From Acidobacteriota bacterium (GTDB lineage Bacteria; Acidobacteriota; Polarisedimenticolia; Polarisedimenticolales; Polarisedimenticolaceae): 64,000 nt of DNA. Shown here piece after piece: positions 42,386-50,678 of the stretch (its first letter is position 1; each line of letters begins with the position of its first letter). Both the position numbers and the translations under genes were made by a program. The notes beneath the pieces were generated by a model, which saw nothing but the letters and a program-made list of their open reading frames with translations, was not told the DNA's origin and did not search any database. The stretch lies in the NCBI GenBank assembly GCA_029861955.1, contig JAOTYK010000005.1:85045-149044 (forward strand). Reading direction: 5' to 3'.

Positions 42386-42796
42386 CTAGTTCTTGATCGG
42401 AGTGCACGCACCGAAGACCGACACCGTGGCGGCTTCCCGCGCAACCGCGACGGTCATCAATCCGTGGGTCTCGTCGATGACAAAACTGAACGCCCGCCCC
42501 TGCTCGATGCCTTGAAGGAAAATCATTCCGTCGGTGCGTTCCAGAGTTCGAATCGGAGTCGAGCGATCTTCGCCGCTGGCGGCGGTCGTGCCCATCGTCT
42601 TTTTTGCAAGATCGATTTCGATGAAGAGCGGGATGTTCCAGGCCCATGGTGGACCCGATTCGCAACCCTCCTCCTCGTCACAGATCGTCGCCTGCGCCGC
42701 GGAACAAAGAATGGCATCCGCTCCGGTCAGGTCATCGGCCATCGAAATCGATGCGGTGACAAGCAGTGCAAGGATCCACGATCCGTACTTCTTCAT
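42386..42796 (-). CDS. Small exported cysteine-containing protein
   Basis: This is a 136-residue protein with an AAGGGG ribosome site and a signal peptide ('GSWILALLVTASISMA'). Four of its five cysteines lie in the first third ('AILCSAAQATICDEEEGCE'), probably as disulfides. The rest is 'IPLFIEIDLAKKTMGTT' and 'GRAFSFVIDETHGLMTVAV', a small beta-fold. It resembles short exported proteins seen in several proteobacterial genomes, but I can give no function. A much longer in-frame reading to 43450 runs antisense-like through the neighbour's low-complexity region and is not credible. Confidence 0.62.
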   Translation of the reverse strand: MKKYGSWILALLVTASISMADDLTGADAILCSAAQATICDEEEGCESGPPWAWNIPLFIEIDLAKKTMGTTAASGEDRSTPIRTLERTDGMIFLQGIEQGRAFSFVIDETHGLMTVAVAREAATVSVFGACTPIKN

Positions 42797-42824
42797 CGTT
42801 CGCCCCTTATCCAGTTCATCCGTT

Positions 42825-45062
42825 CTAACGTCGTCGACCGCCACCGCCGCGGGACCGTCCACCCATCGATCCACCCCGAGGGGTGGCTCGGCTTCCACTG
42901 CGGCTGCCTTGATACCCGCTGGCTCGCTGCGTGCCCCGTGTTCGGCCTTGATACTCGCGTTCCAGTCCGCTTGTCGAGCGACCCGTGCCGCTCCGCGAAC
43001 CGGTGGAAGGTCGCGTACGATCTCCCGCCCTCTCCCGTGCGCGGTCTGCCGTGCCTGGGTCCACACCCTTCCAACCGTCGCCCTGTCGTTGCGACCATCC
43101 ACCGTTGCCATCGCGCTGGTAGACGTTGCCGTCTCTGCCCGCGAACACGTCGTTGGGTCGTTCGCTGGGTCGGCCCGGCCGTCGGGCTGTCCCCGGATCG
43201 GCGATGCGACCGGCGTTCTCCGGCCGCTTGTACAGGTTGTCCCGTCCTCCTGGCCGTCCGGAGTCCGGCGGATTGATCCCGGGGCGATTCCCCGGTCGGT
43301 TGCCCGGTCGAGTGTTTCCGGGATTCCAGTTAGTCGGCGGCCGATAGACCGGACGCCCCGCGTAGATCGGCACCGGAACGTAGGCGAACCCACCCGCTCC
43401 CCAGTAGCTATGCGGATAGCCGTAGCCATAGCCGTAGCCACCATAGCCACCGATGCTGACCGTGAACGGGCCGTTGCTCCAACTCACACCGACCCCCCAT
43501 CCATACCAGGGGTTGTAATTCACGTTGAAGCCCCATGTTGCATGGTGGGGATAGTAATGATGGCCGTACCACGACGGGTAGTACCAGCCGGTGCCATACA
43601 CCACACAACCGCCGTGAGCATAGCTTCCGACATAGCCCGGCGTGTAGCCGACATAGACCACATCTGGTGTCGAGTCATACACGTGGACGTACTTCGTGTT
43701 GTAGTGCGGATTATCCGGCGGGATTCGATCGACGTCGTCGGGTCGAAAATCGGCGACCTTCCAGGGGCCTTTCGGACTTTCGCCGAGGTACCACACCGCC
43801 TGATCGCAAACCCAGTACTTGCCGTCGATCTTCAGAACCGACTTGCTGGTGTTAAGCGCGTACTCCATCTCGGTGCCGTCGATCGGCTCGAACTTCGGCT
43901 CGCCGTCGTAGACGACCTGTAAGCGAATCGAGCCACGGCTGACGGCCGCCGTCTGCGGGATGCGGTTGTCCATCACCGCTTCCCGAGCCTGAACCGTCCC
44001 GGCAACGAACGTAAGAAGATGTTCGTGGTCGGAGCCCACGGGGATCTCCGCGAACGTCGACGGAAGTTCCCTGGACGGAACATGCGCCCACGGACCGTTC
44101 AGGGTCTTCGAGCGATACCAACGACCGGAGAAGACGGCGAAGTGCTCCTGCGTATCCACGTCCATGAGGACGTCGCTCTCCGCGTTGGTCACGTAGAGCG
44201 CGGTCGTCCCCTCGACCGGGGCGTACTCGGCCTTGCCACCGGTGGCGATCAGTTCGGTGGGATCGGTGACGACGATGATCCGGGGTGGCGTGTAGCCGAC
44301 TGCCGACTTCTTTGCCTCGGCTTCAGCTTCGGCCGGACGAAGTTTGCGAATCTTCTTGGGTGGCTTGGTCACGGCCCACGGGCCCATGATGCCGTCTGCG
44401 CGATACCAGGCGACCCCGCCGTCGAGGTAATAGGTCTTCTTTTTCGTATCGAGCACGATCGTGTACGGCGAATTCACCAGACGACTGAGGGCGTCGTCGT
44501 CATCAATCGACTTGTAGCGTGGTTCGCCATCGATGACGATCAAAACGGCCGGGACATCCGAGTAGATGATCTTCGGCGGATCGTTCTTCAGTCCCTCGGC
44601 GATCTCCTCTTCGTCTGCCACGGCAGCCAGGCTGGCGAGGACCTGATCGAGCGAGATCACCATGTCCCACTCGGCGATCCGCGGCTCGACGAACGCCTTG
44701 AAGCTGTCCTTGTGCTCGTCGGTGGCGTTCGGGAAACGGATATCCGTTATGTCGACGCTCACGACCTGGACTGTCCGCTCCGCACGGTCGGTCAGGACCC
44801 TCGCGTCGCTCCAGACGACGCCGAAGATCGGCGCACCCTCACCCTCGGTGAGCGTGACGGAGACGGCCGCCCTGGAGCGCAACTTGTCGCCCTCCAGGGA
44901 CTCGATCTGGGGCTGGTAGATCAGGACCGTTCCATCGTCGTGGACTAGTTCCCGTGGCCAACCGGATGCCTCGTCGGCGACCGCCGACGATAGCGAGATA
45001 CCGACGACAAGAGTTAAAAGCAGCGGGAAAATCAGTCGCCGAATCCTACCGAACATGAACAC
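42825..45062 (-). CDS. Large exported protein with repeated WY..GPW domains and Gly/Tyr-rich tail
   Basis: This is a 745-residue exported protein with a GAGGTG ribosome site and a signal peptide ending 'SSAVADE'. Residues 30-190 form an alpha/beta region. Three related modules follow (about 195-250, 275-345, 395-455), each with a strand pair ending in a WY...GPW motif ('WYRADGIMGPWAV', 'WYRSKTLNGPWAH', 'WYLGESPKGPWKV'). Residues 480-570 are Tyr/Gly/Pro/His-rich ('GTGWYYPSWYGHHYYPHHA') and the last 150 are Arg/Gly/Pro-rich and disordered. Similar proteins are sometimes labelled carbohydrate-binding V/XII, a label I cannot confirm. It is probably a surface or periplasmic binding protein. Confidence 0.7.
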   Translation of the reverse strand: MFMFGRIRRLIFPLLLTLVVGISLSSAVADEASGWPRELVHDDGTVLIYQPQIESLEGDKLRSRAAVSVTLTEGEGAPIFGVVWSDARVLTDRAERTVQVVSVDITDIRFPNATDEHKDSFKAFVEPRIAEWDMVISLDQVLASLAAVADEEEIAEGLKNDPPKIIYSDVPAVLIVIDGEPRYKSIDDDDALSRLVNSPYTIVLDTKKKTYYLDGGVAWYRADGIMGPWAVTKPPKKIRKLRPAEAEAEAKKSAVGYTPPRIIVVTDPTELIATGGKAEYAPVEGTTALYVTNAESDVLMDVDTQEHFAVFSGRWYRSKTLNGPWAHVPSRELPSTFAEIPVGSDHEHLLTFVAGTVQAREAVMDNRIPQTAAVSRGSIRLQVVYDGEPKFEPIDGTEMEYALNTSKSVLKIDGKYWVCDQAVWYLGESPKGPWKVADFRPDDVDRIPPDNPHYNTKYVHVYDSTPDVVYVGYTPGYVGSYAHGGCVVYGTGWYYPSWYGHHYYPHHATWGFNVNYNPWYGWGVGVSWSNGPFTVSIGGYGGYGYGYGYPHSYWGAGGFAYVPVPIYAGRPVYRPPTNWNPGNTRPGNRPGNRPGINPPDSGRPGGRDNLYKRPENAGRIADPGTARRPGRPSERPNDVFAGRDGNVYQRDGNGGWSQRQGDGWKGVDPGTADRARERAGDRTRPSTGSRSGTGRSTSGLEREYQGRTRGTQRASGYQGSRSGSRATPRGGSMGGRSRGGGGRRR

Positions 45063-45080
45063 CTCGAGATTAGTGAATCG

Positions 45081-45770
45081 TTACCAGCGAAATCCGACAA
45101 CCAGCGGAATGTACTCGGTACTCTTCGGATCGGTTTCGGCCGACTTGTAGCGAGCCTCGATGAAGATCTGAGATCCACTGTTGGTGTCGAAGGTCACGCC
45201 GACTCCGACGTTGTAGCTGAGCTCGGTTGCATCTTCCTTGAACTTCACGATGGTCCCGGGGCCGACGCCACCGGGGATGCACCACCAGAACCAGGGGTCA
45301 CAGATCGGCGGATAATAGACCAGCCCGTTGTCGGTGATCCTGCCCTCGAGAAAATCGATCCCAACGCCGCCGGTCAGATAGAAGCCGACGCTCCCGTTGG
45401 TGTCGGGGCCCCAGACGCTGTTCGCGCTGAGGGACCAGATATTCACATCGCCTCCGGAGATCGCTCCCGCGCCCATCATGGCGAGTTCGTCGTTGATCGC
45501 CTGAATGACCGGACGGCTGATGTCCGTATCGGTATACGCCAGATCGACGCCGATCCCTGCGGCCCATTCCTCGGGCCAGTAGAGAAAACCACCACTGAAA
45601 TAGATATCGTCGTCGACGACATCCCCCGCATCTCCCTCGGGGAACATCAGGCCGCCGGCGAAGTGACCAAATATTTTCTTGTTTTCGTCCGGTCGAGCTC
45701 CGGCAAGGACCGGATTGGCGACACAGACAAAAAGGGTCGCAATCAACGCGATAATGAGTCTCTTAAACAC
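45081..45770 (-). CDS. Outer-membrane beta-barrel protein
   Basis: This is a 229-residue exported protein. GTG start behind GGGAGG, signal peptide ending 'NPVLAGA'. Strands such as 'DIYFSGGFLYWPEEWAAGI', 'NGSVGFYLTGGVGIDFLEG', 'TELSYNVGVGVTFDT' and the final 'EYIPLVVGFRW', ending in an aromatic residue, fit an 8-stranded OmpW/OmpA-type barrel. A Trp/Cys-rich external loop ('PPICDPWFWWCIPGG') may close by a disulfide. It lies 18 bases upstream of the 745-residue protein on the same strand, so they are likely cotranscribed. Confidence 0.75.
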   Translation of the reverse strand: MFKRLIIALIATLFVCVANPVLAGARPDENKKIFGHFAGGLMFPEGDAGDVVDDDIYFSGGFLYWPEEWAAGIGVDLAYTDTDISRPVIQAINDELAMMGAGAISGGDVNIWSLSANSVWGPDTNGSVGFYLTGGVGIDFLEGRITDNGLVYYPPICDPWFWWCIPGGVGPGTIVKFKEDATELSYNVGVGVTFDTNSGSQIFIEARYKSAETDPKSTEYIPLVVGFRW

Positions 45771-45857
45771 TGGAGTGCCTCCCTGCGATCGAGTTAGGAC
45801 GAACGTCGTTGGATGCCCGTGAGAATCAGAAGATTCTACCACCCCGGCCGCGTGGAT

Positions 45858-46868
45858 TCACGAACCCACCAACATCACCCAGCCGAGCAGCAGCACGAAT
45901 CCGACAGGAAACGCGACCCGCGCGACGGCATCCAGCCGTCTTACCGACGCAGCGCGATCGCGCGTCATCAGGAAGGCCCCCCCAACCGCACAGACCAGCG
46001 CGGAAGCGACCAAAATCGTGGACCCGAGCAGTAGGTGGTCAATCCGCGTCAAGTACGGAAGTTTCGGGACTAGACCGCCGATCATGAATCGATAGGCAAT
46101 CAGCGTCAGGACCGTGGTCACGCAAACGCCGACCCGCACGTTAATCGTGTTGGAGCCGATCCAGAACGGGATCCAGGACATGGAAACGATGAGAATCAAC
46201 GGGACCAGTATCTGGACCGCGTAATACCCGACGAGACGGCGCGCCGGGAGGCGAAGAGTCAGGCTCGACAATTCGAATCCAGGGATCGGGCTGAACGCGG
46301 CGGCGTTTGTCTCGAGCTCGCCGATCTCCCAGTCGGTGACGGCTAGTTCCGGCGAACGGCCGCTGGGCATCGTCGAAGACTCGACAAGGAGCACTTCGTC
46401 CACGTTGTTCCCGTAGACAACGAGCCGAAGCTCCAGGGTCTGGCGATCCAGCGGGAACCCTCCAAGATCCAGGGCCGACGAAAAGGTGCCGATGAGGCGC
46501 TGCCGAGAGACCACGGTGCCATCGGGCTGGATCTCGACGACCTCCGGAAGGCGGCTCGAGACGGCTCGCTCGTTGAACACCGCCACGTTGGGCGTCCACA
46601 CCTCAGTCGCGGGGACGACCCGGACGCGTTCGCCGCTCAATCTCGGGTCCTTCCAATTCGCGATCACAAAAACGTCTGCCTCAAAGGTCCCATCCCGGTC
46701 AATCACCCGCATCAGATCGATCAGATAGAACGCGACCTCGACCCGGGTCGGCGACTCACCGGGGGGGCGCTCGCTCGAAAGGTCCTCGACTTGTGCGAGG
46801 CCGACGCTCGTAGCGACCAGGAAGAGCGCCACGGTGATCACGAAGCAAACGGAAGACTTGACTTGCAT
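45858..46868 (-). CDS. Pentameric ligand-gated ion channel (Cys-loop receptor homologue)
   Basis: This is a 336-residue membrane protein with signal peptide 1-25. An extracellular beta-sandwich (30-210) shows receptor-family marks ('VEVAFYLIDLMRVIDRDG', 'WKDPRL', 'VWTPNVAVFNE', 'LDLGGFPLDRQTLELRLVV'). Four membrane helices follow, M1 'VGYYAVQILVPLILIVSMSW' to M4 'VAFPVGFVLLLGWVMLVGS', with pore helix M2 in 'GVCVTTVLTLIAYRFM'. It matches prokaryotic channels such as GLIC and ELIC, lacks the disulfide of the animal Cys loop and has only a short M3-M4 link. Gating ligand and ion selectivity are unknown. A four-helix membrane protein gene lies directly upstream. Confidence 0.92.
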   Translation of the reverse strand: MQVKSSVCFVITVALFLVATSVGLAQVEDLSSERPPGESPTRVEVAFYLIDLMRVIDRDGTFEADVFVIANWKDPRLSGERVRVVPATEVWTPNVAVFNERAVSSRLPEVVEIQPDGTVVSRQRLIGTFSSALDLGGFPLDRQTLELRLVVYGNNVDEVLLVESSTMPSGRSPELAVTDWEIGELETNAAAFSPIPGFELSSLTLRLPARRLVGYYAVQILVPLILIVSMSWIPFWIGSNTINVRVGVCVTTVLTLIAYRFMIGGLVPKLPYLTRIDHLLLGSTILVASALVCAVGGAFLMTRDRAASVRRLDAVARVAFPVGFVLLLGWVMLVGS

Positions 46869-46871
46869 CTG

Positions 46872-47366
46872 TCATGGCCTCCGAAAGAGCAATTTTCGCA
46901 AGGTTCCCTCGCCGAGCCGGCGATCGATTGCCGAGTACAGATTGTAGGCGGCAAAGGAAAGACCCACGCAGAGCACAGTCGCCAGCATCACGCTGCGATC
47001 TCGATGCTGCCAGACCTGAGCCATGGCCTCGCGGATGTTTCCGCTTTCCCGGTAAGCGTGAAAGATCCTTTCGGCACCGACGACGAGCAGCGCGACCCCG
47101 GTGTACATCAAGCTCTTGTAGAACACGCCTTGCCAGAGCGCGTGTCCTCGATCGAAACGATTGCCGATGCGGGTGTGATCGAGAAGTACGACGACCTTGG
47201 CGACTACCAGAGCTCCGACGATTGCGGCAGAGACCCCGTAAAACTCCAGCGAGTACTGGGCCAGGAACAATTTCTTGAGTGTCAGGACCAGGCCGAAGCA
47301 GACCGCGAAGTACAGCGTGACAAGGCCTACCAGCTTGAATTCGTTGACGATCTTATCGAGAGCCAT
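46872..47366 (-). CDS. Four-helix membrane protein paired with the ligand-gated channel
   Basis: This is a 164-residue integral membrane protein with four hydrophobic segments (about 13-30, 43-62, 83-102, 126-146) separated by charged loops ('LDHTRIGNRFDRGHALW', 'RIFHAYRESGNIREAMAQ'). The stop lies 3 bases from the channel's ATG, and the channel's GGAGG ribosome site overlaps this gene's end, so expression is coupled. I recognise no named family. Small membrane proteins of this shape occur beside channels and sensors, so an accessory or gating subunit is possible, but that is only inferred from position. Confidence 0.68.
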   Translation of the reverse strand: MALDKIVNEFKLVGLVTLYFAVCFGLVLTLKKLFLAQYSLEFYGVSAAIVGALVVAKVVVLLDHTRIGNRFDRGHALWQGVFYKSLMYTGVALLVVGAERIFHAYRESGNIREAMAQVWQHRDRSVMLATVLCVGLSFAAYNLYSAIDRRLGEGTLRKLLFRRP

Positions 47367-47370
47367 CGTG

Positions 47371-48135
47371 TCAGAAGCCGATGGTGAGGCCGACCAACGG
47401 TCCGTGAGTCACCGTGTCGTAGGCGTAGTAGCCCGGCGTCTGAGCCGTTCCGTCTTCGAAATCCACCCACGTCGCGCGGTACGCCAACTCCAGCGCAAGG
47501 TTGGATTTGAACTTCCAGAAGAAACTCGTTCCGACGGCCGACGTGAAGTCCGACTCTACGCCGAATCCACCCACATCCCCACGCAGCATCAGATCCCAGT
47601 TGTCGTTGATTGGGTGACGCCAGCGAACACCGATGACAGGATCGATCCAATCCTGTTCGATCTTGGCGCTCGGCGTTCCGGGCAGGACCATCAGGTCGAC
47701 GGTGGCTCCGATGTCGTTGTCCCACCAACGCACGCCGCCGAACACATCCAGGGTATTGGGGCCACGCTCGAAACGACGCAATGCAAACGCTTCCAGGACT
47801 CCCTGTCTCACATCCGCGGAGAGCACCCCGTTCTGGGCCACCGAGACCTTGCCACCGAGATCCATGAAGCCGTAGTCGAAGACCATGCCCCATTTGCCGG
47901 CTTTGATCGCCTCGAAGTGAACCATCGCACCGATGTCGAGTACGTCGAGGATATCGCCGAAATCTGCGTCGACATCCACACCGGTTACGCGCCCGAGAGA
48001 GGTGTCGCCTTCAATGGTACTGGCGAAGATGTAAGGTTCGATTACAACGTCCCAGCCCTGCGACTTATCGGCAGCCTGGGTATTCCCGGTGAAAACAAGG
48101 CACAATACGCACAACGTCATCAGTGTTTTCTTCAT
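47371..48135 (-). CDS. Outer-membrane beta-barrel protein
   Basis: This is a 254-residue exported protein. The ATG at 48135 gives signal peptide 'TLMTLCVLCLVFTGNTQAA'. Strands 'GWDVVIEPYIFASTIEGD', 'AMVHFEAIKAGKWGMVFDY', 'NTLDVFGGVRWWDNDIGAT', 'NLALELAYRATWVDFEDG' and a final 'HGPLVGLTIGF' ending in Phe fit a barrel of about 12 strands, of a type common in Gram-negative genomes. The stop lies 4 bases before the four-helix membrane protein gene, so barrel, membrane protein and ligand-gated channel probably form one operon. Transport function is not established. Confidence 0.78.
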   Translation of the reverse strand: MKKTLMTLCVLCLVFTGNTQAADKSQGWDVVIEPYIFASTIEGDTSLGRVTGVDVDADFGDILDVLDIGAMVHFEAIKAGKWGMVFDYGFMDLGGKVSVAQNGVLSADVRQGVLEAFALRRFERGPNTLDVFGGVRWWDNDIGATVDLMVLPGTPSAKIEQDWIDPVIGVRWRHPINDNWDLMLRGDVGGFGVESDFTSAVGTSFFWKFKSNLALELAYRATWVDFEDGTAQTPGYYAYDTVTHGPLVGLTIGF

Positions 48136-48199
48136 CTCTATGGCTTCCCTTTCAGACGGTTTATGTTGATGGCGATTTCCACGGTCGACGTGCGCCGGT

Positions 48200-49021
48200 C
48201 TACTTGGGGAACAGTAACGTGATCTGGAATCGAAACCCGAGGCCCTCCGGTCCGGTGTCCGGGGAGTCCGCCCAGTAGCGAATGCCGCCACCGACCTGGA
48301 CACGCTGGTTGCCCCATTTCATCAACTTTGAAACATTCGCGTTGACGGGGATCGACCACTCTTCATTTTCCCAGTCGTAGGTCATCTCCGAATTAACGGA
48401 GTAGGTCCAGACCTTGGGTGTCGTTCGGGACCAGAACGGCTGAATGAATGTCGCACTGATGTCCGACCGGCTGTCGCGACCCGCAAACGACTCGATGTGA
48501 TTGACCAGTGCCCCGAAGGTCGTCGGCCCCGCTTGCTTGAGAGCCACCGCGGTGGGTCCGGCCCCCCACTTGTCGGTCGTCAGCAACATGTCGCTACCCG
48601 TCGGCAATAACAGGACCGGGCCGACGCCCCAGATCCATCCACTCTTGGTGGGTTTCTTCGGGGAAAAGAACACGCTCTGTACGACATCACCAAACCCGGA
48701 TTGGCTCCCGGCCCCCGCAAACAGATCGTTCTGATCGACCAACGGAATGATCGTGCGTGAAATCATGTTCCAGTTCTCGTTCAGCGTGATCGGGATGACC
48801 GGCTGAACGTTAAGGAACAACCGGTGACCGCTGTCGGTCGCCCCGTAGTCCTGGTCGTAGTTGAGCTGGAAAGGAACGCTGATCAGCGAAGAAATGGGGT
48901 TGGACAGTTTCTTCGCCAACTCTTCTGCGCTCTCTTCTGCCGCGACCGGGGTGGTCGCGAAGAACGACAGGAGGACGGCGAGCAGCGGGAGCAATTTCAC
49001 GAAACGCATTTGAATTCTCAT
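48200..49021 (-). CDS. Outer-membrane transporter-like protein beside arylsulfatase
   Basis: This is a 273-residue exported protein. The ATG at 49021 or a second one at 49009 starts the signal peptide ('LLPLLAVLLSFFATTPVAA'). The mature sequence matches a widespread barrel family seen next to sulfatases: 'NENWNMISRTIIPLVDQND', 'GFGDVVQSVFFSPKKPT', 'WIWGVGPVLLLPTGSD', 'KWGAGPTAVALKQ', 'LVNHIESFAG' and the ending 'FRFQITLLFPK'. A role in uptake or export of organic compounds is usually assumed and not proven. It follows the sulfatase gene on the same strand, separated by a perfect hairpin. Confidence 0.8.
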   Translation of the reverse strand: MRIQMRFVKLLPLLAVLLSFFATTPVAAEESAEELAKKLSNPISSLISVPFQLNYDQDYGATDSGHRLFLNVQPVIPITLNENWNMISRTIIPLVDQNDLFAGAGSQSGFGDVVQSVFFSPKKPTKSGWIWGVGPVLLLPTGSDMLLTTDKWGAGPTAVALKQAGPTTFGALVNHIESFAGRDSRSDISATFIQPFWSRTTPKVWTYSVNSEMTYDWENEEWSIPVNANVSKLMKWGNQRVQVGGGIRYWADSPDTGPEGLGFRFQITLLFPK

Positions 49022-49042
49022 CAAGGCGCAGTGGACTGGGAA

Positions 49043-49069
49043 GGGGCGGTCGTCCCTGACGACCGCCCC
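49043..49069 (-). terminator. Perfect 12-bp hairpin between sulfatase and transporter-like gene
   Basis: GGGGCGGTCGTC (49043-49054) and GACGACCGCCCC (49058-49069) pair perfectly around a 3-base loop, 6 bases after the sulfatase stop codon. Only two T residues follow on the minus strand, so it may act as a partial terminator or 3' stabiliser that sets different levels for the two genes. Confidence 0.5.
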
Positions 49070-49074
49070 ACCGA

Positions 49075-50601
49075 TTACTGTCGCGAGGGCTGCGTCTGCA
49101 GTTGCTGCAGAACCTTCTCCACGCTGAGCGAACCGACCGCCTGACTGGGCGGGTACTCCCTGAAGGTCCCCAGGAACTTCGAGACAAAGGCTTGCGCCGG
49201 TACGAACAACCACATCTGGTCGCCCAACCACCGGGTGTACAGCGCGGCATCCGGCGTGACCTCAAACGGATCCTGGCGCAGATTGACCACCAGCGGCCAA
49301 CTTGGCGTCTTGCGATACGCCTCGTTGATCGCGCCTTCCATGATGGCGAAATGGATCTTCCAGTCCTGGTAGCGAAGGGCATTCAGGTTGCCGCCGGCGT
49401 CGAAATATAGGATCTCGTCTCGTTTGCCAGGACCCTTACCGGAGAGGACATCCGTCTGGTCGTAACCGTCGAGGTGGGTGCGGAACGTCTTGCCGGCGGC
49501 TTCGTGGTCACCTTTCAGCAGTTTCCCTTTGATATCGGGATCGCCCGCCGCGGCCATCAGGGTCGGGACCCAGTCTTCGTGGGAGAAGATGTCGTTGACC
49601 ACGGTTCCGGGTTTTACGGTTCCCGGCCAGCGCACCGCCGCGGGGACGCGGAAGCCGCCTTCCCAGGTCGTGCCCTTCTCGCCGCGGAACGGGATCGTGC
49701 CACCGTCGGGCCAGGTGAACTTCTCGGCACCGTTGTCGGTTGAGTAGACCACGATGGTGTTGTCGGCAATGCCCATCTCATCGAGCTTGTCGAGCACGAT
49801 CCCGATGTCGTAGTCGTGCTGCGCCATGCCGTCGGCGTACAGGCCGTGCCCGGTCTTCCCATCCCACTCTTCGCTAAGACGGGTCCAGACGTGCATGCGT
49901 GTGGCGTTGAGCCAGACGAAGAACGGCTTGTCGTCCTCGACTGCGCGTTCCATGAAGTTGACCGCCGCGTCGCGGAACTCGTCGTCCGCGGTCTCCATGC
50001 GCTTGCGGGTCAGCGGGCCGGTGTCTTCGATCCGTCCGTCCGCGTACGAGTGGATCACGCCACGCGGTCCGAACTTCTTATGGAATTCCTCGTTCTTCGG
50101 GTAGTGGTAGGTCTCCGGCTCTTCCTCGGCATTCAGGTGATAAAGGTTGCCGTAGAACTCGTCGAAGCCGTGGTTGGTCGGCAGATACTCGTCAAGATCG
50201 CCGAGATGGTTCTTACCAAACTGCCCCGAAACGTAGCCGTGGGGCTTGAGCAATTCGGCTAGCGTCGGATCCTGATCCTGGAGACCCTGCTTGGCCCCCG
50301 GCATGCCGATGGTCAACAGGCCGGTGCGAAACGGGTGCTGGCCAGTGATGAACGCCGCGCGGCCGGCAGTGCAACTCTGCTGGGCGTAGTAGTCCGTGAA
50401 CAACGCACCCTCGTTTGCGATGCGATCGATGTTGGGGGTGCTCCCACCCATCATGCCTCGGTGGTAGGCACTGATGTTGTACATCCCGATGTCGTCGCCG
50501 AAGATCACGAGGATGTTCGGCTTGTCTGCGGCGATTGCCTGGGATGCAACCGCGGCGACCAGCGTCAATCCGACGCTGATGAGAAATTTCCTGAAGTTCA
50601 T
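49075..50601 (-). CDS. Arylsulfatase (type I sulfatase)
   Basis: This is a 508-residue exported enzyme. The ATG at 50601 follows GGAGG and the signal peptide ends 'ASQAIAA'. The sulfatase fold starts with 'KPNILVIFGDDIGMYNISA', giving the metal-binding Asp pair. The active-site motif is C77-T-A-G-R81, where Cys would be converted to formylglycine. Alanine replaces the more common proline (C-x-A-x-R form). Later ligands appear in 'GQFGKNHLGD' and 'VVYSTDNGAE'. It removes sulfate from organic esters, and the substrate cannot be read. A transporter-like barrel gene follows and a DUF1254/DUF1214 gene precedes. No maturation enzyme gene is in the window. Confidence 0.93.
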   Translation of the reverse strand: MNFRKFLISVGLTLVAAVASQAIAADKPNILVIFGDDIGMYNISAYHRGMMGGSTPNIDRIANEGALFTDYYAQQSCTAGRAAFITGQHPFRTGLLTIGMPGAKQGLQDQDPTLAELLKPHGYVSGQFGKNHLGDLDEYLPTNHGFDEFYGNLYHLNAEEEPETYHYPKNEEFHKKFGPRGVIHSYADGRIEDTGPLTRKRMETADDEFRDAAVNFMERAVEDDKPFFVWLNATRMHVWTRLSEEWDGKTGHGLYADGMAQHDYDIGIVLDKLDEMGIADNTIVVYSTDNGAEKFTWPDGGTIPFRGEKGTTWEGGFRVPAAVRWPGTVKPGTVVNDIFSHEDWVPTLMAAAGDPDIKGKLLKGDHEAAGKTFRTHLDGYDQTDVLSGKGPGKRDEILYFDAGGNLNALRYQDWKIHFAIMEGAINEAYRKTPSWPLVVNLRQDPFEVTPDAALYTRWLGDQMWLFVPAQAFVSKFLGTFREYPPSQAVGSLSVEKVLQQLQTQPSRQ

Positions 50602-50678
50602 CCATATCCTCCGATGTGCTTGTCTTGGATTCGACATTGGGGTGTCCGCGACGTTGTAGTATGCCATTTCTGCTTCTA

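Noticed and set aside
42797..43450. Upstream extension of the small exported protein at 42386
   Set aside because: The extension is a shadow of the Arg/Gly-rich tail of the 745-residue protein; signal peptide and ribosome site fix the start at 42796.
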